A stretch of DNA of 64,000 nucleotides from Haloarcula halobia. GTDB lineage: Archaea > Halobacteriota > Halobacteria > Halobacteriales > Haloarculaceae. Below are positions 55,645 to 64,000 of the stretch, piece after piece. The notes beneath the pieces are model-generated. The model searched no databases, had not been told where the DNA came from, and worked only from the letters and a program-made list of their open reading frames with translations. The number at the start of each line of letters is the position of its first letter. The first letter of the stretch is position 1. Made by a program: the position numbers and the translations under genes. The stretch is from NCBI RefSeq assembly GCF_029338255.1, contig NZ_CP119787.1, positions 2,294,001 to 2,358,000 of the forward strand, written 5' to 3'.

Positions 55645-56568
55645 TCAGGCACCCCCCTCGGCGGTGGTATTCGACACGACACGTTGCTCTTCGGGGGTTC
55701 CGTAGATCATGAGAAAGTGGACTGAATCGACGCCACGGTGTGCGTACGGGGCCTGGTCGCTGCTGGCACTCCCGTTCGCTGGTCGTGCGCTCGAGGCAGC
55801 GAAAACGAGCCCGCGTGGCTGTGCCGGGTCGTGGTAGACGACCCGATACTCGCTGAGGCCAGCCTCGGTCGCCGCGCCGTCAATCGCAGCTTCCAAGCCG
55901 CCGACCTCGTCCGCATAGCCGGTCTGGACGGCCCTGAGACCGTTGTACGCAGACGCCTCGGCGACGGTCTCCCGGGACACGTTCAGGCGGTCGCCACGCT
56001 CGGTCATGACCGCACCGACGAAGGCTCGCTTCATCGATTCCAGACTGGCGTAATACTCGTCTCTGGTCATACCACGATGAGCCTTGTCAGGACCGGTTGT
56101 CGCCGCCGGACTCAGACCCCCACGTGGTGCCGTCCCGATAACACCCACGTGTCCGACGATGCTGCCTGGCGTCGCGTAGATCTTGTCACTCGGCACGGCA
56201 GTGTAGTACGCGCCAGAGGCAGCGTACTGTCCGACACTGGTGTAGACCGGTTTCTCGTCCGCGAGGCGCTTGACTGCCATGTACATCGATTCACTGGCAG
56301 CGGCGCTCCCGCCCGGACTCGAGATCCGAAGCACGACGGCCTTGACAGAGTCGTTACTCCGAACATCACGGAGTTGCTGGATCGTATCCTGCGCGCTTGA
56401 TTCACTGATCGTCTCGTCGATGTTCACCACAGCGACGTACTGTTCGTCCTCGGCTACGACACCCGTCGCAAACGGGACGAGTGCCGCACCGACCAGAATC
56501 GCAACGACCGCGAGGACCGTATACGACTGGAGGACAGTTGCAACTCTACTATCGATTGGATTAACCAT
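55645..56568 (-). CDS. Signal peptide peptidase SppA-like S49 protease
   Basis: A 307-residue S49 serine protease. N-terminal membrane anchor (residues 15-38), then the ClpP-like fold. Nucleophile Ser118 in SVGQYAASGAYYTA and probable general base Lys162 in TGPDKAHRGMTRDEY; VLRISSPGGSAAASE is the oxyanion strand. Cleaves membrane-bound signal peptides or tail fragments on the outer face. It has a TATA-like tttta box about 45-50 nt upstream (around 56610). The 299 bases above it (56569-56867) hold nothing else I can support. Confidence 0.85.
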   Translation of the reverse strand: MVNPIDSRVATVLQSYTVLAVVAILVGAALVPFATGVVAEDEQYVAVVNIDETISESSAQDTIQQLRDVRSNDSVKAVVLRISSPGGSAAASESMYMAVKRLADEKPVYTSVGQYAASGAYYTAVPSDKIYATPGSIVGHVGVIGTAPRGGLSPAATTGPDKAHRGMTRDEYYASLESMKRAFVGAVMTERGDRLNVSRETVAEASAYNGLRAVQTGYADEVGGLEAAIDGAATEAGLSEYRVVYHDPAQPRGLVFAASSARPANGSASSDQAPYAHRGVDSVHFLMIYGTPEEQRVVSNTTAEGGA

Positions 56569-56867
56569 GGAGGGCGTCCGTTCTTCGCGTATTCTGTCGA
56601 GGGTTTAAAATTACTGGTCTGGGATCGATCTCGCAGCTGTACTGACCGACTCGCCTGCCCGTGATCGGAACGTGGCTCTGTGCGAGAGACGCGCCAAGTA
56701 CGGAGCAACTCCTCCGACGGCTGCCCAGTTGCTGTCAGTAACGGCCTGACCGACACAGAGGGTGAAGTCAGGACCTCGGCTACATTTCCTTCACGCTGTG
56801 GTCACCAAACCACCTGCTTAGGAGACGTGCAGACGAATCAACGCACCTGCTGCAGAGAGAAACCGTC

Positions 56868-57212
56868 TTAGGCGTTGGTCGGTTCGAAGACTGGTGCTGG
56901 ATCGGTCCGCTGTTTCGCGTCACAGATCCGGATACGGCCATCGGAGTGGACGAAAACGTTCCAGGAGTCTACCTGAAAGCTGAGGATAGTGTCGTTGTCC
57001 GTGCCTCCGCCACGTCTCTCGAACAGGGCATCGAGTGCCTCCGGATCAACGTACTCATATATCGGCGGGAGGTCCACTGGCTCGACATCAGCCGCATCCG
57101 CCAGAGCCTTGATGATTGTCTCTACCGGAGGCCGACCACTTTTGCTATCGTACTCGGCATCAACAACCGGTACGCACCCTCGATAGACGGACAGTTGCCC
57201 CGTTTTGTCCAT
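56868..57212 (-). CDS. Stand-alone HalOD1 output-domain protein
   Basis: A 114-residue protein whose C-terminal two thirds is the halobacterial output domain 1: VETIIKALADAADVEPVDLP, PIYEYVDPEALDALFERRG and ILSFQVDSWNVFVHSDGRIR. HalOD1 is usually tied to signalling receiver/PAS proteins but often occurs alone. The first 30 residues are not recognised. A clear TATA box lies 22-31 nt upstream. Possibly a partner of a two-component system elsewhere. Confidence 0.85.
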   Translation of the reverse strand: MDKTGQLSVYRGCVPVVDAEYDSKSGRPPVETIIKALADAADVEPVDLPPIYEYVDPEALDALFERRGGGTDNDTILSFQVDSWNVFVHSDGRIRICDAKQRTDPAPVFEPTNA

Positions 57213-57233
57213 GCAATCGCTACATTACACCGA

Positions 57234-57243
57234 CATATATAAT
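57234..57243 (-). promoter_or_regulatory. TATA box of the HalOD1 gene
   Basis: The minus strand reads attatatatg, 22-31 nt before the ATG at 57212. A textbook leaderless haloarchaeal promoter. Confidence 0.65.
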
Positions 57244-57340
57244 CGAGGACAATCATCCGACAGGAGGATAGCAGCATGTATGCAGCACGCCCCCTGAAAC
57301 CGGAGACTGGTCGAGGGCTTCGACGGGATCTAGATCAGTG

Positions 57341-58207
57341 TCACTCGAACCAGACGCTCGCGAACGCGTCGAAGTAATCCTCGCCCGTGTCGACGAGGAC
57401 GTGGTCGCCCCCGAGTCGGGTGATGCGGTTCGCGACGGCGTCCACGTGTGCTTGTAACCGCGACTGGTACGTGTCTGCCATCGACCCGCTGAAGTACGAG
57501 CGGCGGGTCTGGTCGCTCTCCGGGTCCGCAAAGAGCACGTCCCCGACGGCCCCGGGGGCGCGCTCGTCGGGGGCGAGGACCCGTACGACCAGCACGTCCA
57601 CCTCGTTGCGGACCAGCGCGGCGACGCCCGCCTCGATCGCCTCGGGGTCGGCCAGGCAGTCGCTGAGGACCACGACCAGCGAGCGCGAGCGGATCCGGGC
57701 GGCGTACTCGGAGAGGACCGTCTCGAAGTCGGCCGAGCCACCGGGTTCGAGGTCGTTCAACACGTCGATGAGGTTCAGCAGCTCCCCGCGGTTCGACCGT
57801 CCGGTGTCGAGGCGGTCGACGGTCTCGCGGAACGTCTCGAAGAGGAAGTCGTTGTTCTCCTCGGCGGTGAGGTAGGCGAAACCGAGGCCGAGTTTCGCCG
57901 CGAACTCGAACTTGTCGGCCGCACCCTCGCCGTAGTCCATCGAGGCGCTGGCGTCGAGCAGGACGTGGACGGTCAGACTGCGCTCCTCCTCGAACTGCTT
58001 GATGAAGTACTCCTCGGTGCGGGCAAACAGCCGCCAGTCGATGAGTCTGGTGTCGTCGCCCGGCGAGTACCGGCGGTAGTCGCTGAACGTCAGGCCCTCG
58101 CCGATGCGGGGCGATTCCTGGTCGCCCTGGCGCAGCGCCGTCGACACCCGGTTCAGCGCCGCGTCGAACCGCCCGAGCTCGTCGAGGAAGTCCGGGTCGA
58201 TTGTCAC
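57341..58207 (-). CDS. DUF58 domain protein (MoxR partner)
   Basis: A 288-residue protein from GTG 58207 (VTIDPDFLDELGRF); a GTG at 58246 would add 13 residues. DUF58 motif GLTFSDYRRYSPGDDTRLIDWRLFARTEEYFIK is split over residues ~35-70, then a VWA-like fold with DASASMDYGE as MIDAS motif. Cytoplasmic. DUF58 proteins are encoded with MoxR AAA+ ATPases and membrane VWA proteins, thought to assemble or mature envelope complexes. Last gene of the operon. Confidence 0.9.
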   Translation of the reverse strand: MTIDPDFLDELGRFDAALNRVSTALRQGDQESPRIGEGLTFSDYRRYSPGDDTRLIDWRLFARTEEYFIKQFEEERSLTVHVLLDASASMDYGEGAADKFEFAAKLGLGFAYLTAEENNDFLFETFRETVDRLDTGRSNRGELLNLIDVLNDLEPGGSADFETVLSEYAARIRSRSLVVVLSDCLADPEAIEAGVAALVRNEVDVLVVRVLAPDERAPGAVGDVLFADPESDQTRRSYFSGSMADTYQSRLQAHVDAVANRITRLGGDHVLVDTGEDYFDAFASVWFE

Positions 58208-58259
58208 GGGTCGCCCCCCGCCGGAACCGGTCCCCCGTGCCCGCACGCTCCGACCATCG

Positions 58260-59201
58260 TCACTCCATCAGCGACTCGATGACGTCGTCGGGCGTCTGTC
58301 CCTCTCGTTCGGCCCGGAAGTCCAACAGGATGCGGTGTCGGAGCACCGGCGCGGCCAGCGACTCCAGGTCCTCGCTGGCCACGTGCGACCGGCCAAAGAG
58401 GAAGGCTCGCGCCTTCGACGCCAGGACCAGCGCCATGCTCGCCCGGGGACTCGCTCCGAACTCGATGGCGTCTTCCTCGCGGGTCCGCCGGACGAGCCGG
58501 ATCGCACGGTCCTGCAGGTCGTCGGCGATGGGAACGTCACGGACGTGCCGCTGGGCGGCCTGTATCTCGTCGCTGGTGAGCACTTTCTCCACTGGCACCT
58601 GCTCTGTCCCGGTGGTGAACATCTCCACGATGTCGCGCTCTTCCTCGTAGTTCGGGTAGTCGACCAGAACCTTCAGCATGAAGCGGTCGGTCTGTGCCTC
58701 GGGCAGCGCGTAGGTCCCCGACTGGTCGATGGGGTTCTGGGTCGCCAGGATGAAAAAGGGGCGGGGGAGCTGGTAGGTCTCGCCGGCGGCGGTGACCTGC
58801 TTTTCCTGCATCGCTTCGAGCAGCGCTGCCTGGGTCTTCGGGGTGGCACGGTTTATCTCGTCGGCGAGGACGACGTTGGCAAAGACAGGGCCCTTCTCGA
58901 AGACGAAGTCCCGGCCCTGGTCTGTCTCGCGGATGATCTCTGTGCCGGTGATGTCCGAGGGCATCAGGTCGGGCGTGTTCTGGATGCGCGAGAACTCGAG
59001 GTCGGTCACCTCGGCGATGGTCCGGACCATCGTGGTCTTCCCCAGGCCCGGGTTGGACTCGAGGAGGGCGTTCCCGTCGGCGAGGATGCAGACGAGCAAC
59101 TGGACGAGCACCTCGCGTTGGCCGACGATCCGCTTGCGCATCTGCTCTCTCGCGTCCTCTAGCTTCCGCTGAATCGTGTCGATGTCGTGTGTCGTACTCA
59201 T
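58260..59201 (-). CDS. MoxR-family AAA+ ATPase
   Basis: A 313-residue AAA+ chaperone-like ATPase. Walker A is LLESNPGLGKTTMVRT, Walker B VVLADEINRA, sensor 1 FFILATQNPIDQSGTYALPE, sensor 2 near GASPRASMALVLASKA. It probably inserts metal or remodels VWA partner proteins. The ATG at 59201 overlaps the stop of the preceding gene by 4 nt, and the DUF58 gene follows. Confidence 0.95.
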   Translation of the reverse strand: MSTTHDIDTIQRKLEDAREQMRKRIVGQREVLVQLLVCILADGNALLESNPGLGKTTMVRTIAEVTDLEFSRIQNTPDLMPSDITGTEIIRETDQGRDFVFEKGPVFANVVLADEINRATPKTQAALLEAMQEKQVTAAGETYQLPRPFFILATQNPIDQSGTYALPEAQTDRFMLKVLVDYPNYEEERDIVEMFTTGTEQVPVEKVLTSDEIQAAQRHVRDVPIADDLQDRAIRLVRRTREEDAIEFGASPRASMALVLASKARAFLFGRSHVASEDLESLAAPVLRHRILLDFRAEREGQTPDDVIESLME

Positions 59202-60091
59202 GTATCTGCCTCCTCGTCCTCGCGGATCCGGAGATTGTACTCCCGAATCAGTTCCGCGTCCTCCAGGTCCTCCGATCCGGCGAACCCGGCCTGCTGGCTC
59301 TCGAACTCACCGCTCAGGTCGCCGGACCCCTCCTCCGACGGGAACTGCTGTGTCGGGTCGACCTCCTCCTCGCCCCCGGTCGACTCTATCTGGGCCGTCA
59401 GGTTCTCGTCACCGGCCTGGACGTCCTCGCTATCGCCGAGGACCGAATCGCCGTCCTGGAGGCCCTCGAACTCCCGGGGCTGGTCGGGACCGCCGGCGGT
59501 CGGCGAGCCCGACCCGTCGCCATCGAGCAGTGCGAGGTCCACCGCGGCCACCTGAACCGTCGCGAGGCTCACGAGGGCGATGACGAAGACGGTGGCCGCG
59601 AGGCGGTAGAAATTCACCAGGGCGACGCCGGACGTCTCGCGCAGCTGGGCGAGGACGTCCTCGTAGAGCCTGGCGGCCATCGCCGAGTCCTGCTCGTCGG
59701 CGATGGCGTCGCGGGCGGTCCGCAGCGCCTCCGCGATGTCGGGGTTGACCGCCTCGAACTGTTCGATCAACGGGCGCCGGAGGCGAGCCCAGAGCTCGAC
59801 GACCAGGGTCAGGAACCCGACGACGAGCGCGACCAGCGCCGACCCCGGGACCGTCGGGTCCGACAGCGAGACGTCGGTCACGGCAGTGACCGCGTCTGTC
59901 AGCCGGTCCGGTACCGACACCTGTGCGGGAATCACCGCTGGGTCGAACGCCGCGACGAGGAGGTTCGCGACCAGAAAGAGGGCGACGGCGTCGACGACGG
60001 CGTAGACGAGCGCCGCCTTCCAGGCCTCGAGCCGTACCGCCCGAAGCGCCGCGCGCATCCGTTCGCCGACCGGCGTAGCTCGCGGTGGCAT
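59198..60091 (-). CDS. Membrane protein of the MoxR operon
   Basis: A 297-residue protein with three or four hydrophobic segments: residues 25-48, 83-105 and 165-185. After the last helix comes a ~100-residue acidic Glu/Ser/Gly-rich disordered tail (DGDGSGSPTAGGPDQP...). It ends inside the moxR start codon. No enzyme motif. The acidic tail suggests an interaction surface on the cytoplasmic or external side. Family not recognised beyond haloarchaeal conservation. Confidence 0.78.
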   Translation of the reverse strand: MPPRATPVGERMRAALRAVRLEAWKAALVYAVVDAVALFLVANLLVAAFDPAVIPAQVSVPDRLTDAVTAVTDVSLSDPTVPGSALVALVVGFLTLVVELWARLRRPLIEQFEAVNPDIAEALRTARDAIADEQDSAMAARLYEDVLAQLRETSGVALVNFYRLAATVFVIALVSLATVQVAAVDLALLDGDGSGSPTAGGPDQPREFEGLQDGDSVLGDSEDVQAGDENLTAQIESTGGEEEVDPTQQFPSEEGSGDLSGEFESQQAGFAGSEDLEDAELIREYNLRIREDEEADT

Positions 60092-60093
60092 CG

Positions 60094-60777
60094 TCAGTAC
60101 CCGTCACACTCCGGTTTGTCGGCGTTCTCGGTCTGGCTGCAGAGCGACTCCAGGTCGTCCTCCATCTGGGCGTTCTCCTGGCGGAGAGCCTTGTTCTCGT
60201 CCTCTACGTTGTTGACCTCCTGTTCCAGCGAGTCGACCTCGTCCTCGAGCGAGTCGATGACGTCCTCCCGGTCGGCGAGCTCGTTCTGGAGGTTCTCGAC
60301 GTCGTCCTGGAGTTGGCGGCGGTCGGTCTCGAGTTCCTCGACCTCGTCTTCGAGCTCGTCGGCTCGCGACTGGAGCCGCCGGTTGTCCGCGCGCAGGTCG
60401 CTCGCAGCGCTCTGCAGTTCGCTGACGCGTTCCTGACTCGCTCGCAGTTCCTGTCTGGTCTCGGCCAGCTGGCTCTCCGTCGCGTTGAGCTGGGACTCCG
60501 TGCGTTCGAGGTCGGCCGCGACCTGGTCGACGTCCTGGGTCCGCGTCTCCAGCGTCTGCCGGAGTTCACGGACGCGCGACCGATTCTCGCGCAGGTCCTC
60601 GCGCGTCTCCTCGAGTTCCTCGCGGAGCTCGGCGTTGTCGTCTTTCAGGCGGTCGTTCTGTGTCTGCAGTTCGGCCGTCGAGTCCTGGTAGAACACGGTG
60701 GCACCGGCGGTGCCCGCCACTGCCAGGACGATGAGGGCGACGAGTCCGAGGTTCAGGGTTCGGCCGATGACGCTCAC
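60094..60777 (-). CDS. Membrane-anchored long coiled-coil protein
   Basis: A 227-residue protein: one N-terminal membrane helix (residues 8-30, LGLVALIVLAVAGTAGATVF) then an almost uninterrupted coiled coil from about 33 to 215 made of heptads such as LEDEVEELETDRRQLQDDVE and LADREDVIDSLEDEVDSLEQ. It ends with a Cys-containing tail (LCSQTENADKPECDGY). Starts at a GTG within the stop of the VWA gene (GTGA overlap). Likely an external or cytoplasmic spacer/scaffold in the MoxR envelope system. Confidence 0.85.
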   Translation of the reverse strand: MSVIGRTLNLGLVALIVLAVAGTAGATVFYQDSTAELQTQNDRLKDDNAELREELEETREDLRENRSRVRELRQTLETRTQDVDQVAADLERTESQLNATESQLAETRQELRASQERVSELQSAASDLRADNRRLQSRADELEDEVEELETDRRQLQDDVENLQNELADREDVIDSLEDEVDSLEQEVNNVEDENKALRQENAQMEDDLESLCSQTENADKPECDGY

Positions 60778-63140
60778 GGGAGACCACTCTCCAGGGTAGT
60801 GCGCCCGCGGTACACTTGAACGCGTCGGGCGATTACCTCCGTCACGAACAGCACCAGCGCCCCCAGCAGGAAGACCCACGACCACGAATCCCGCACCGTC
60901 CGGATACGGGTCGACTGCTGGCGGGCCAGTCGAGCGATTTCGGCGCCCTCGTCCGGCGCGAACAGCTGGCCGTCCGTCTCCTCGACGAGACTCGTCAGCG
61001 ACTCCGACTGGCCGAACGTGCCGTACTCGACGGGATAGTTCGCAGCGTACTCCGCGTCGACGACGGTCCCGTACCCGGCTTCCTCGGGCGTGAACTCGCC
61101 GCGGTAGCGGTCCTCGGCGACCTGTCGGAACCTGATGCCCGCCGCCTCGGGGCGGGTCTCGCCGCGGTAGACCAGCGACGTCTCCGTGCCCACGCGTGCG
61201 TCGCCGATCGACGTGACGCCCGTCTGGGTCCGCGCCGGATCGCCGATGGCGTAGTTGACCGACTTGGTCAGCACGAGCGAGTCCGGCCGCTCGAGGAGCC
61301 CGTCGAGCGTGCCGTCGTTGCCGTAGGCCGTGATGGAGACGACCCGGCCGAGGCCGAAGCGCCACGAGGCGATGGCGGGAGTGCCGTCGGCCGTCGCCAC
61401 CTGGTAGTCAGCACCCGGTTTGACCGTGACGCGGTTCGCCTGGCCGGGGTTGGCGGTCAGCTCCACGCCCGAGGTGATGAACGTATCCCGGGTGACGATG
61501 GTCAGCTTCTCGCCCTGGAACCGGCGCGATCCGCCGCCAAAGAGGAGGCGCAGGCGGTTCGTCTCGGTGGCGGCGAAGTACGACCCGCCCGACTCGGCGG
61601 CGATCTCCCGCAGCGTCAGCTCGTTTACCTTCCGTCCGGCGCCGACGCTGACGACGCGGGTCCCCTCCCGCCCCAGCTGGTTCGAGACGGCGGCCGCCCG
61701 GTCGAGGCGGTCCTGGCCGTCGCTCAGGAGGATGATGGTCCCCTCCCGCTGGCCGAGCAGCTCGTCGGCCCCCTGGAGGCCGACGGAGATGTCGGTCGCC
61801 CCGCCGCTCGAAAGGCGGCGGATCTGTTCGGCGACCGTCGCCCGGTTCTCGGCGAGCGGGGCGAGTTCGGTGACGCGGAACGCCCGGTAGTTGAACGCGA
61901 CCACGCCGACGCGGTTCTCGTCGCCCAGCTGGTCGAGGACGTCGAGGGCGACGGCCTTCTGGATGGCCATGCCCTGCTCGGCACTGCCCGAGACGTCGAT
62001 GAGCAACACGATGTTGGTCGTGCCACCAGTGGCGTTCCCAACGGAGACAGGCAGCATCGACGCGACGGACGACCCGCCGTAGCCGCCGTTCTCGTAGGCG
62101 TTGTCGCCGCCGACGACGACGAGGCCGCCGCCCTCGATGACGTGCTCCTGGAGCGCACTGACGTTCCCGAAGCGCGCCGCGGGGCTGTCCTGGACGACGA
62201 CGGTCGAGTATCCGGAGAGGTCCGCTGGCACCGAGTCGACCGTCGTCACGTCGTACAGCGATCGCAGGAAGTTCTCGAAGGGGTACGACCGGGCCGAGAC
62301 GTAGAGGACGTCCGGTTTCTCGACGACGCGGACGCTCTTGTAGAAGACGTCGTTGCGGTCGAAGACGTCCTCACTCTCGAGCCTCGCCGTCACCCGGTGA
62401 GCGCCCAGGTCCTCGAACGTGTGCGTGACCGCCGCAGTCCCGTTCTGGCCGACGGTCTTCGTGGCGACTACCTCGCCGTCGATGGCCACTTCGACGGTCG
62501 ACTCGTCGGGCAGTCGGACGCCGTCGACGGAGACGACGAACCGCGACGGGACGCCCGAGCTCACGGTCTGTGGGCCGGCGACGGAGACGGCGGCCTCGCG
62601 CCGCCGCGGAATCAGCTCGACGGCGCTCACCGTCGCGTTGAGCTGCCGGGCGTTCTCTCCGGAAACCGCCAGGCTCCGGCCGGCGGTGACCTGCCCGTCG
62701 GAGAGGACCACCACCGTCCCGTTCTCCTGGACGTTCGCGGCCAGGCCGTCGCCGAGGCGCGAGGCGTCCCCGCTCCCGACCGTCGTAGTGGTCACCGGGA
62801 CGCCGGTGGCCTCGATGTCCGCGACCAGCGACTCCCGCGTGTCGGCGTAGACCTCCATGCTCGCCGAGTCGTCGGTCAGCAGCGTCACGCTCGGTTCGCC
62901 GGGCGTCTCGCGGGTCTGGACCGTGTAGGGCCCCATCGCTCCGACGACGAGGAGCGTCGCGACGAGCACGCGACTCACAAACAGGAGGCGGCGACTCCGG
63001 GTGGAGGCCGAGCGGGGGCCCCGCTCGCTCCGGAAGACGACGTACGCGAGGACCGCGACGGCGACGGGGAGCGCGGCGAGCGGCCAGAGGTGCTCGACAC
63101 CGAGCGTCAGGCCGTCCGAGAGCGTGTAGGTGGCACGCAT
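60774..63140 (-). CDS. VWA-domain membrane protein (BatA/BatB-like)
   Basis: A 788-residue protein with N-terminal helices (residues 18-35 and 50-68), a large extracytoplasmic part and a C-terminal helix near 755-775. It has two aspartate loops: TDDSASMEVYADTRES (about 88-95) and the VWA MIDAS LLIDVSGSAEQGMAIQKAV (~395). Its end overlaps the coiled-coil gene by 4 nt; its start shares one base with the stop of the upstream gene. Resembles aerotolerance-type Bat proteins that work with MoxR; exact family is uncertain. Confidence 0.85.
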   Translation of the reverse strand: MRATYTLSDGLTLGVEHLWPLAALPVAVAVLAYVVFRSERGPRSASTRSRRLLFVSRVLVATLLVVGAMGPYTVQTRETPGEPSVTLLTDDSASMEVYADTRESLVADIEATGVPVTTTTVGSGDASRLGDGLAANVQENGTVVVLSDGQVTAGRSLAVSGENARQLNATVSAVELIPRRREAAVSVAGPQTVSSGVPSRFVVSVDGVRLPDESTVEVAIDGEVVATKTVGQNGTAAVTHTFEDLGAHRVTARLESEDVFDRNDVFYKSVRVVEKPDVLYVSARSYPFENFLRSLYDVTTVDSVPADLSGYSTVVVQDSPAARFGNVSALQEHVIEGGGLVVVGGDNAYENGGYGGSSVASMLPVSVGNATGGTTNIVLLIDVSGSAEQGMAIQKAVALDVLDQLGDENRVGVVAFNYRAFRVTELAPLAENRATVAEQIRRLSSGGATDISVGLQGADELLGQREGTIILLSDGQDRLDRAAAVSNQLGREGTRVVSVGAGRKVNELTLREIAAESGGSYFAATETNRLRLLFGGGSRRFQGEKLTIVTRDTFITSGVELTANPGQANRVTVKPGADYQVATADGTPAIASWRFGLGRVVSITAYGNDGTLDGLLERPDSLVLTKSVNYAIGDPARTQTGVTSIGDARVGTETSLVYRGETRPEAAGIRFRQVAEDRYRGEFTPEEAGYGTVVDAEYAANYPVEYGTFGQSESLTSLVEETDGQLFAPDEGAEIARLARQQSTRIRTVRDSWSWVFLLGALVLFVTEVIARRVQVYRGRTTLESGLP

Positions 63141-64000
63141 CAGAGGTCACCCCGGTATCGCAGGAAGCCCACTTCGAGCAGGACCACGAACAGGCCAGCC
63201 AGCGCGGCGAACTCCGTGAGCGGTTGGGGGACGCTGCGTCGTTCCTCTCGGGTGAGGTTTCCGGTCGGCCCCGGCCGGTCCGAGAGCGGTTCGACCGCGG
63301 TGTCGGACTCGCGTTCGTCGAGCAGCGAACCGCTCACCGTCCGGGCGTCCGTGGAGTAAAAGCCCGTCCGCTGGAGCGAGGTGGTCGGCCCGGCGACGGG
63401 GCCGTCCGGTCCCTCGATGCGGTCGGCGTCGAAGCGGACTGTCTGGCCGGTCTCGTAGTTCAGGGCGGGCAACGGCTCGCGGTTCGCCAGGCGGAAGATC
63501 GCCCGCTTCCAGAACACCGGGTACTGGTAGTTGAACTTGAAACTCGATCTGTCCTCGATGTAGCCGTAGTACAGCAGTCGGCCGCCGTCGCGTTCGGCGG
63601 TGGCGATGAGGGGGGTCCCGTCGCCGAGCTCGACCACCGTCTGGCCCTCGCGGAGCGACCCGCTGACGTACTCGCTCGGCGGCTGGAATTCGATACCGCG
63701 GGTCAGCTCGTTCGGGGGCGTCGGTTTGACCGTGGCGGCGGTCCTGACCGGCCCCGGGTCGAGCAACAGGAGGTCACCGTACCGCGCCGGGAGTTCCTGC
63801 TGGGCCTGGACGACGACCCCGCCGCCGCGCTCGATGACCTCGCGCCCGGCCTCGACGTTGCCGGGCAGCAGCGCGTTCGGGTCGACGTTGCTGTAGACCA
63901 CGACGTCGTACTCCTCGGTCACGGTGGTCGGTGGCCGGTCGACGGTGACCGCCACCTGGTCGTTGACCTCGAGCGCCGTGACGAGGTACCGGTTCGGGTC
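63140..64000 (-). CDS. Membrane protein at head of MoxR/VWA operon, 5' end outside window
   Basis: The frame is open to the window edge, reading DPNRYLVTALEVNDQVAVTV before an internal GTG at 63955, so the gene starts beyond 64000. Visible: EYDVVVYSNVDPNALLPGN, ERGGGVVVQAQQELPARYGD (a GATase/DUF4159-like fold), QYPVFWKRAIFRLANRE, and a C-terminal membrane helix LTEFAALAGLFVVLLEVGFL. It resembles the C-terminal half of BatA-like proteins. Overlaps the next gene by one base. Confidence 0.75.
   Translation of the reverse strand, partial: DPNRYLVTALEVNDQVAVTVDRPPTTVTEEYDVVVYSNVDPNALLPGNVEAGREVIERGGGVVVQAQQELPARYGDLLLLDPGPVRTAATVKPTPPNELTRGIEFQPPSEYVSGSLREGQTVVELGDGTPLIATAERDGGRLLYYGYIEDRSSFKFNYQYPVFWKRAIFRLANREPLPALNYETGQTVRFDADRIEGPDGPVAGPTTSLQRTGFYSTDARTVSGSLLDERESDTAVEPLSDRPGPTGNLTREERRSVPQPLTEFAALAGLFVVLLEVGFLRYRGDL

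Overview
This window comes from a haloarchaeon. It has high GC with strong GC3 bias, very acidic proteins, mostly leaderless promoters with a TATA-like box about 25-30 nt before the start codon, a Tat lipoprotein, archaeal-type enzymes (DacZ diadenylate cyclase, archaeal CoaD, archaeal MAT, Nop5/fibrillarin, PyrBI) and many families I know mainly from Halobacteria (TbsP, HalOD1, DUF63, HTR-like). Genus cannot be fixed from the window; a Haloarculaceae-like organism is a guess.

Layout: 1-15500 holds a truncated Tat lipoprotein, glyA, a CHAT/caspase-like protein, the regulator TbsP, a YcaO enzyme, a DUF63 membrane protein, an inositol-monophosphatase-family enzyme, tRNA-Leu(CAA) with tRNA-derived repeats, DUF21, DUF309, an aspartoacylase-like protein and a REC-PAS4-histidine kinase. 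15975-23621 is a four-gene co-directional operon prkA1-prkA2-yeaH-spoVR with a long leader. 23670-31218 holds a YjbQ-like enzyme, long-chain acyl-CoA synthetase, Hsp20, the C/D-box RNP pair nop5-flpA, gshA, a wHTH regulator, coaD and a one-repeat TFB-like protein. 31305-31702 is tRNA-Leu(TAG) followed by three palindromic units, each ending in an exact copy of the tRNA 3' end. 33266-38162 is cobT, then dacZ-mscS (c-di-AMP synthesis plus a mechanosensitive channel), an acyltransferase and trkH (K+ uptake), which together look like an osmotic/ion homeostasis neighbourhood. 38278-44813 holds purD and several thiol/redox or sulfur genes (DUF255, quinone reductase, cupin, thioredoxin-like, cysK). 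44958-54016 holds a conserved haloarchaeal protein, thiI, MAT, a CYTH protein, a threonine dehydratase-like enzyme, FKBP, an HTR-like RecA-fold protein, a MinD-like ATPase and pyrBI.

54017-57340 looks like a small accessory segment with lower GC, longer AT-rich gaps and patchy genes: an unknown Cys-rich protein, an sppA-DUF4350 pair and a stand-alone HalOD1 protein. From 64000 back to 57341 runs a tightly overlapping minus-strand operon of membrane/VWA proteins, a coiled-coil protein, MoxR and DUF58; its first gene is cut by the window edge.

The most unusual signal is not a protein. Both tRNA-Leu genes are followed by DNA built from imperfect palindromes whose arms are the TPsiC-arm/acceptor end of the same tRNA, and a similar palindrome without a nearby tRNA fills the divergent pyrB/minD-like promoter region. 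These look like remains of tRNA-targeted integration or a tRNA-derived palindromic element family. Starts were chosen from family alignment memory, promoter distance and overlaps; none was verified by computation.
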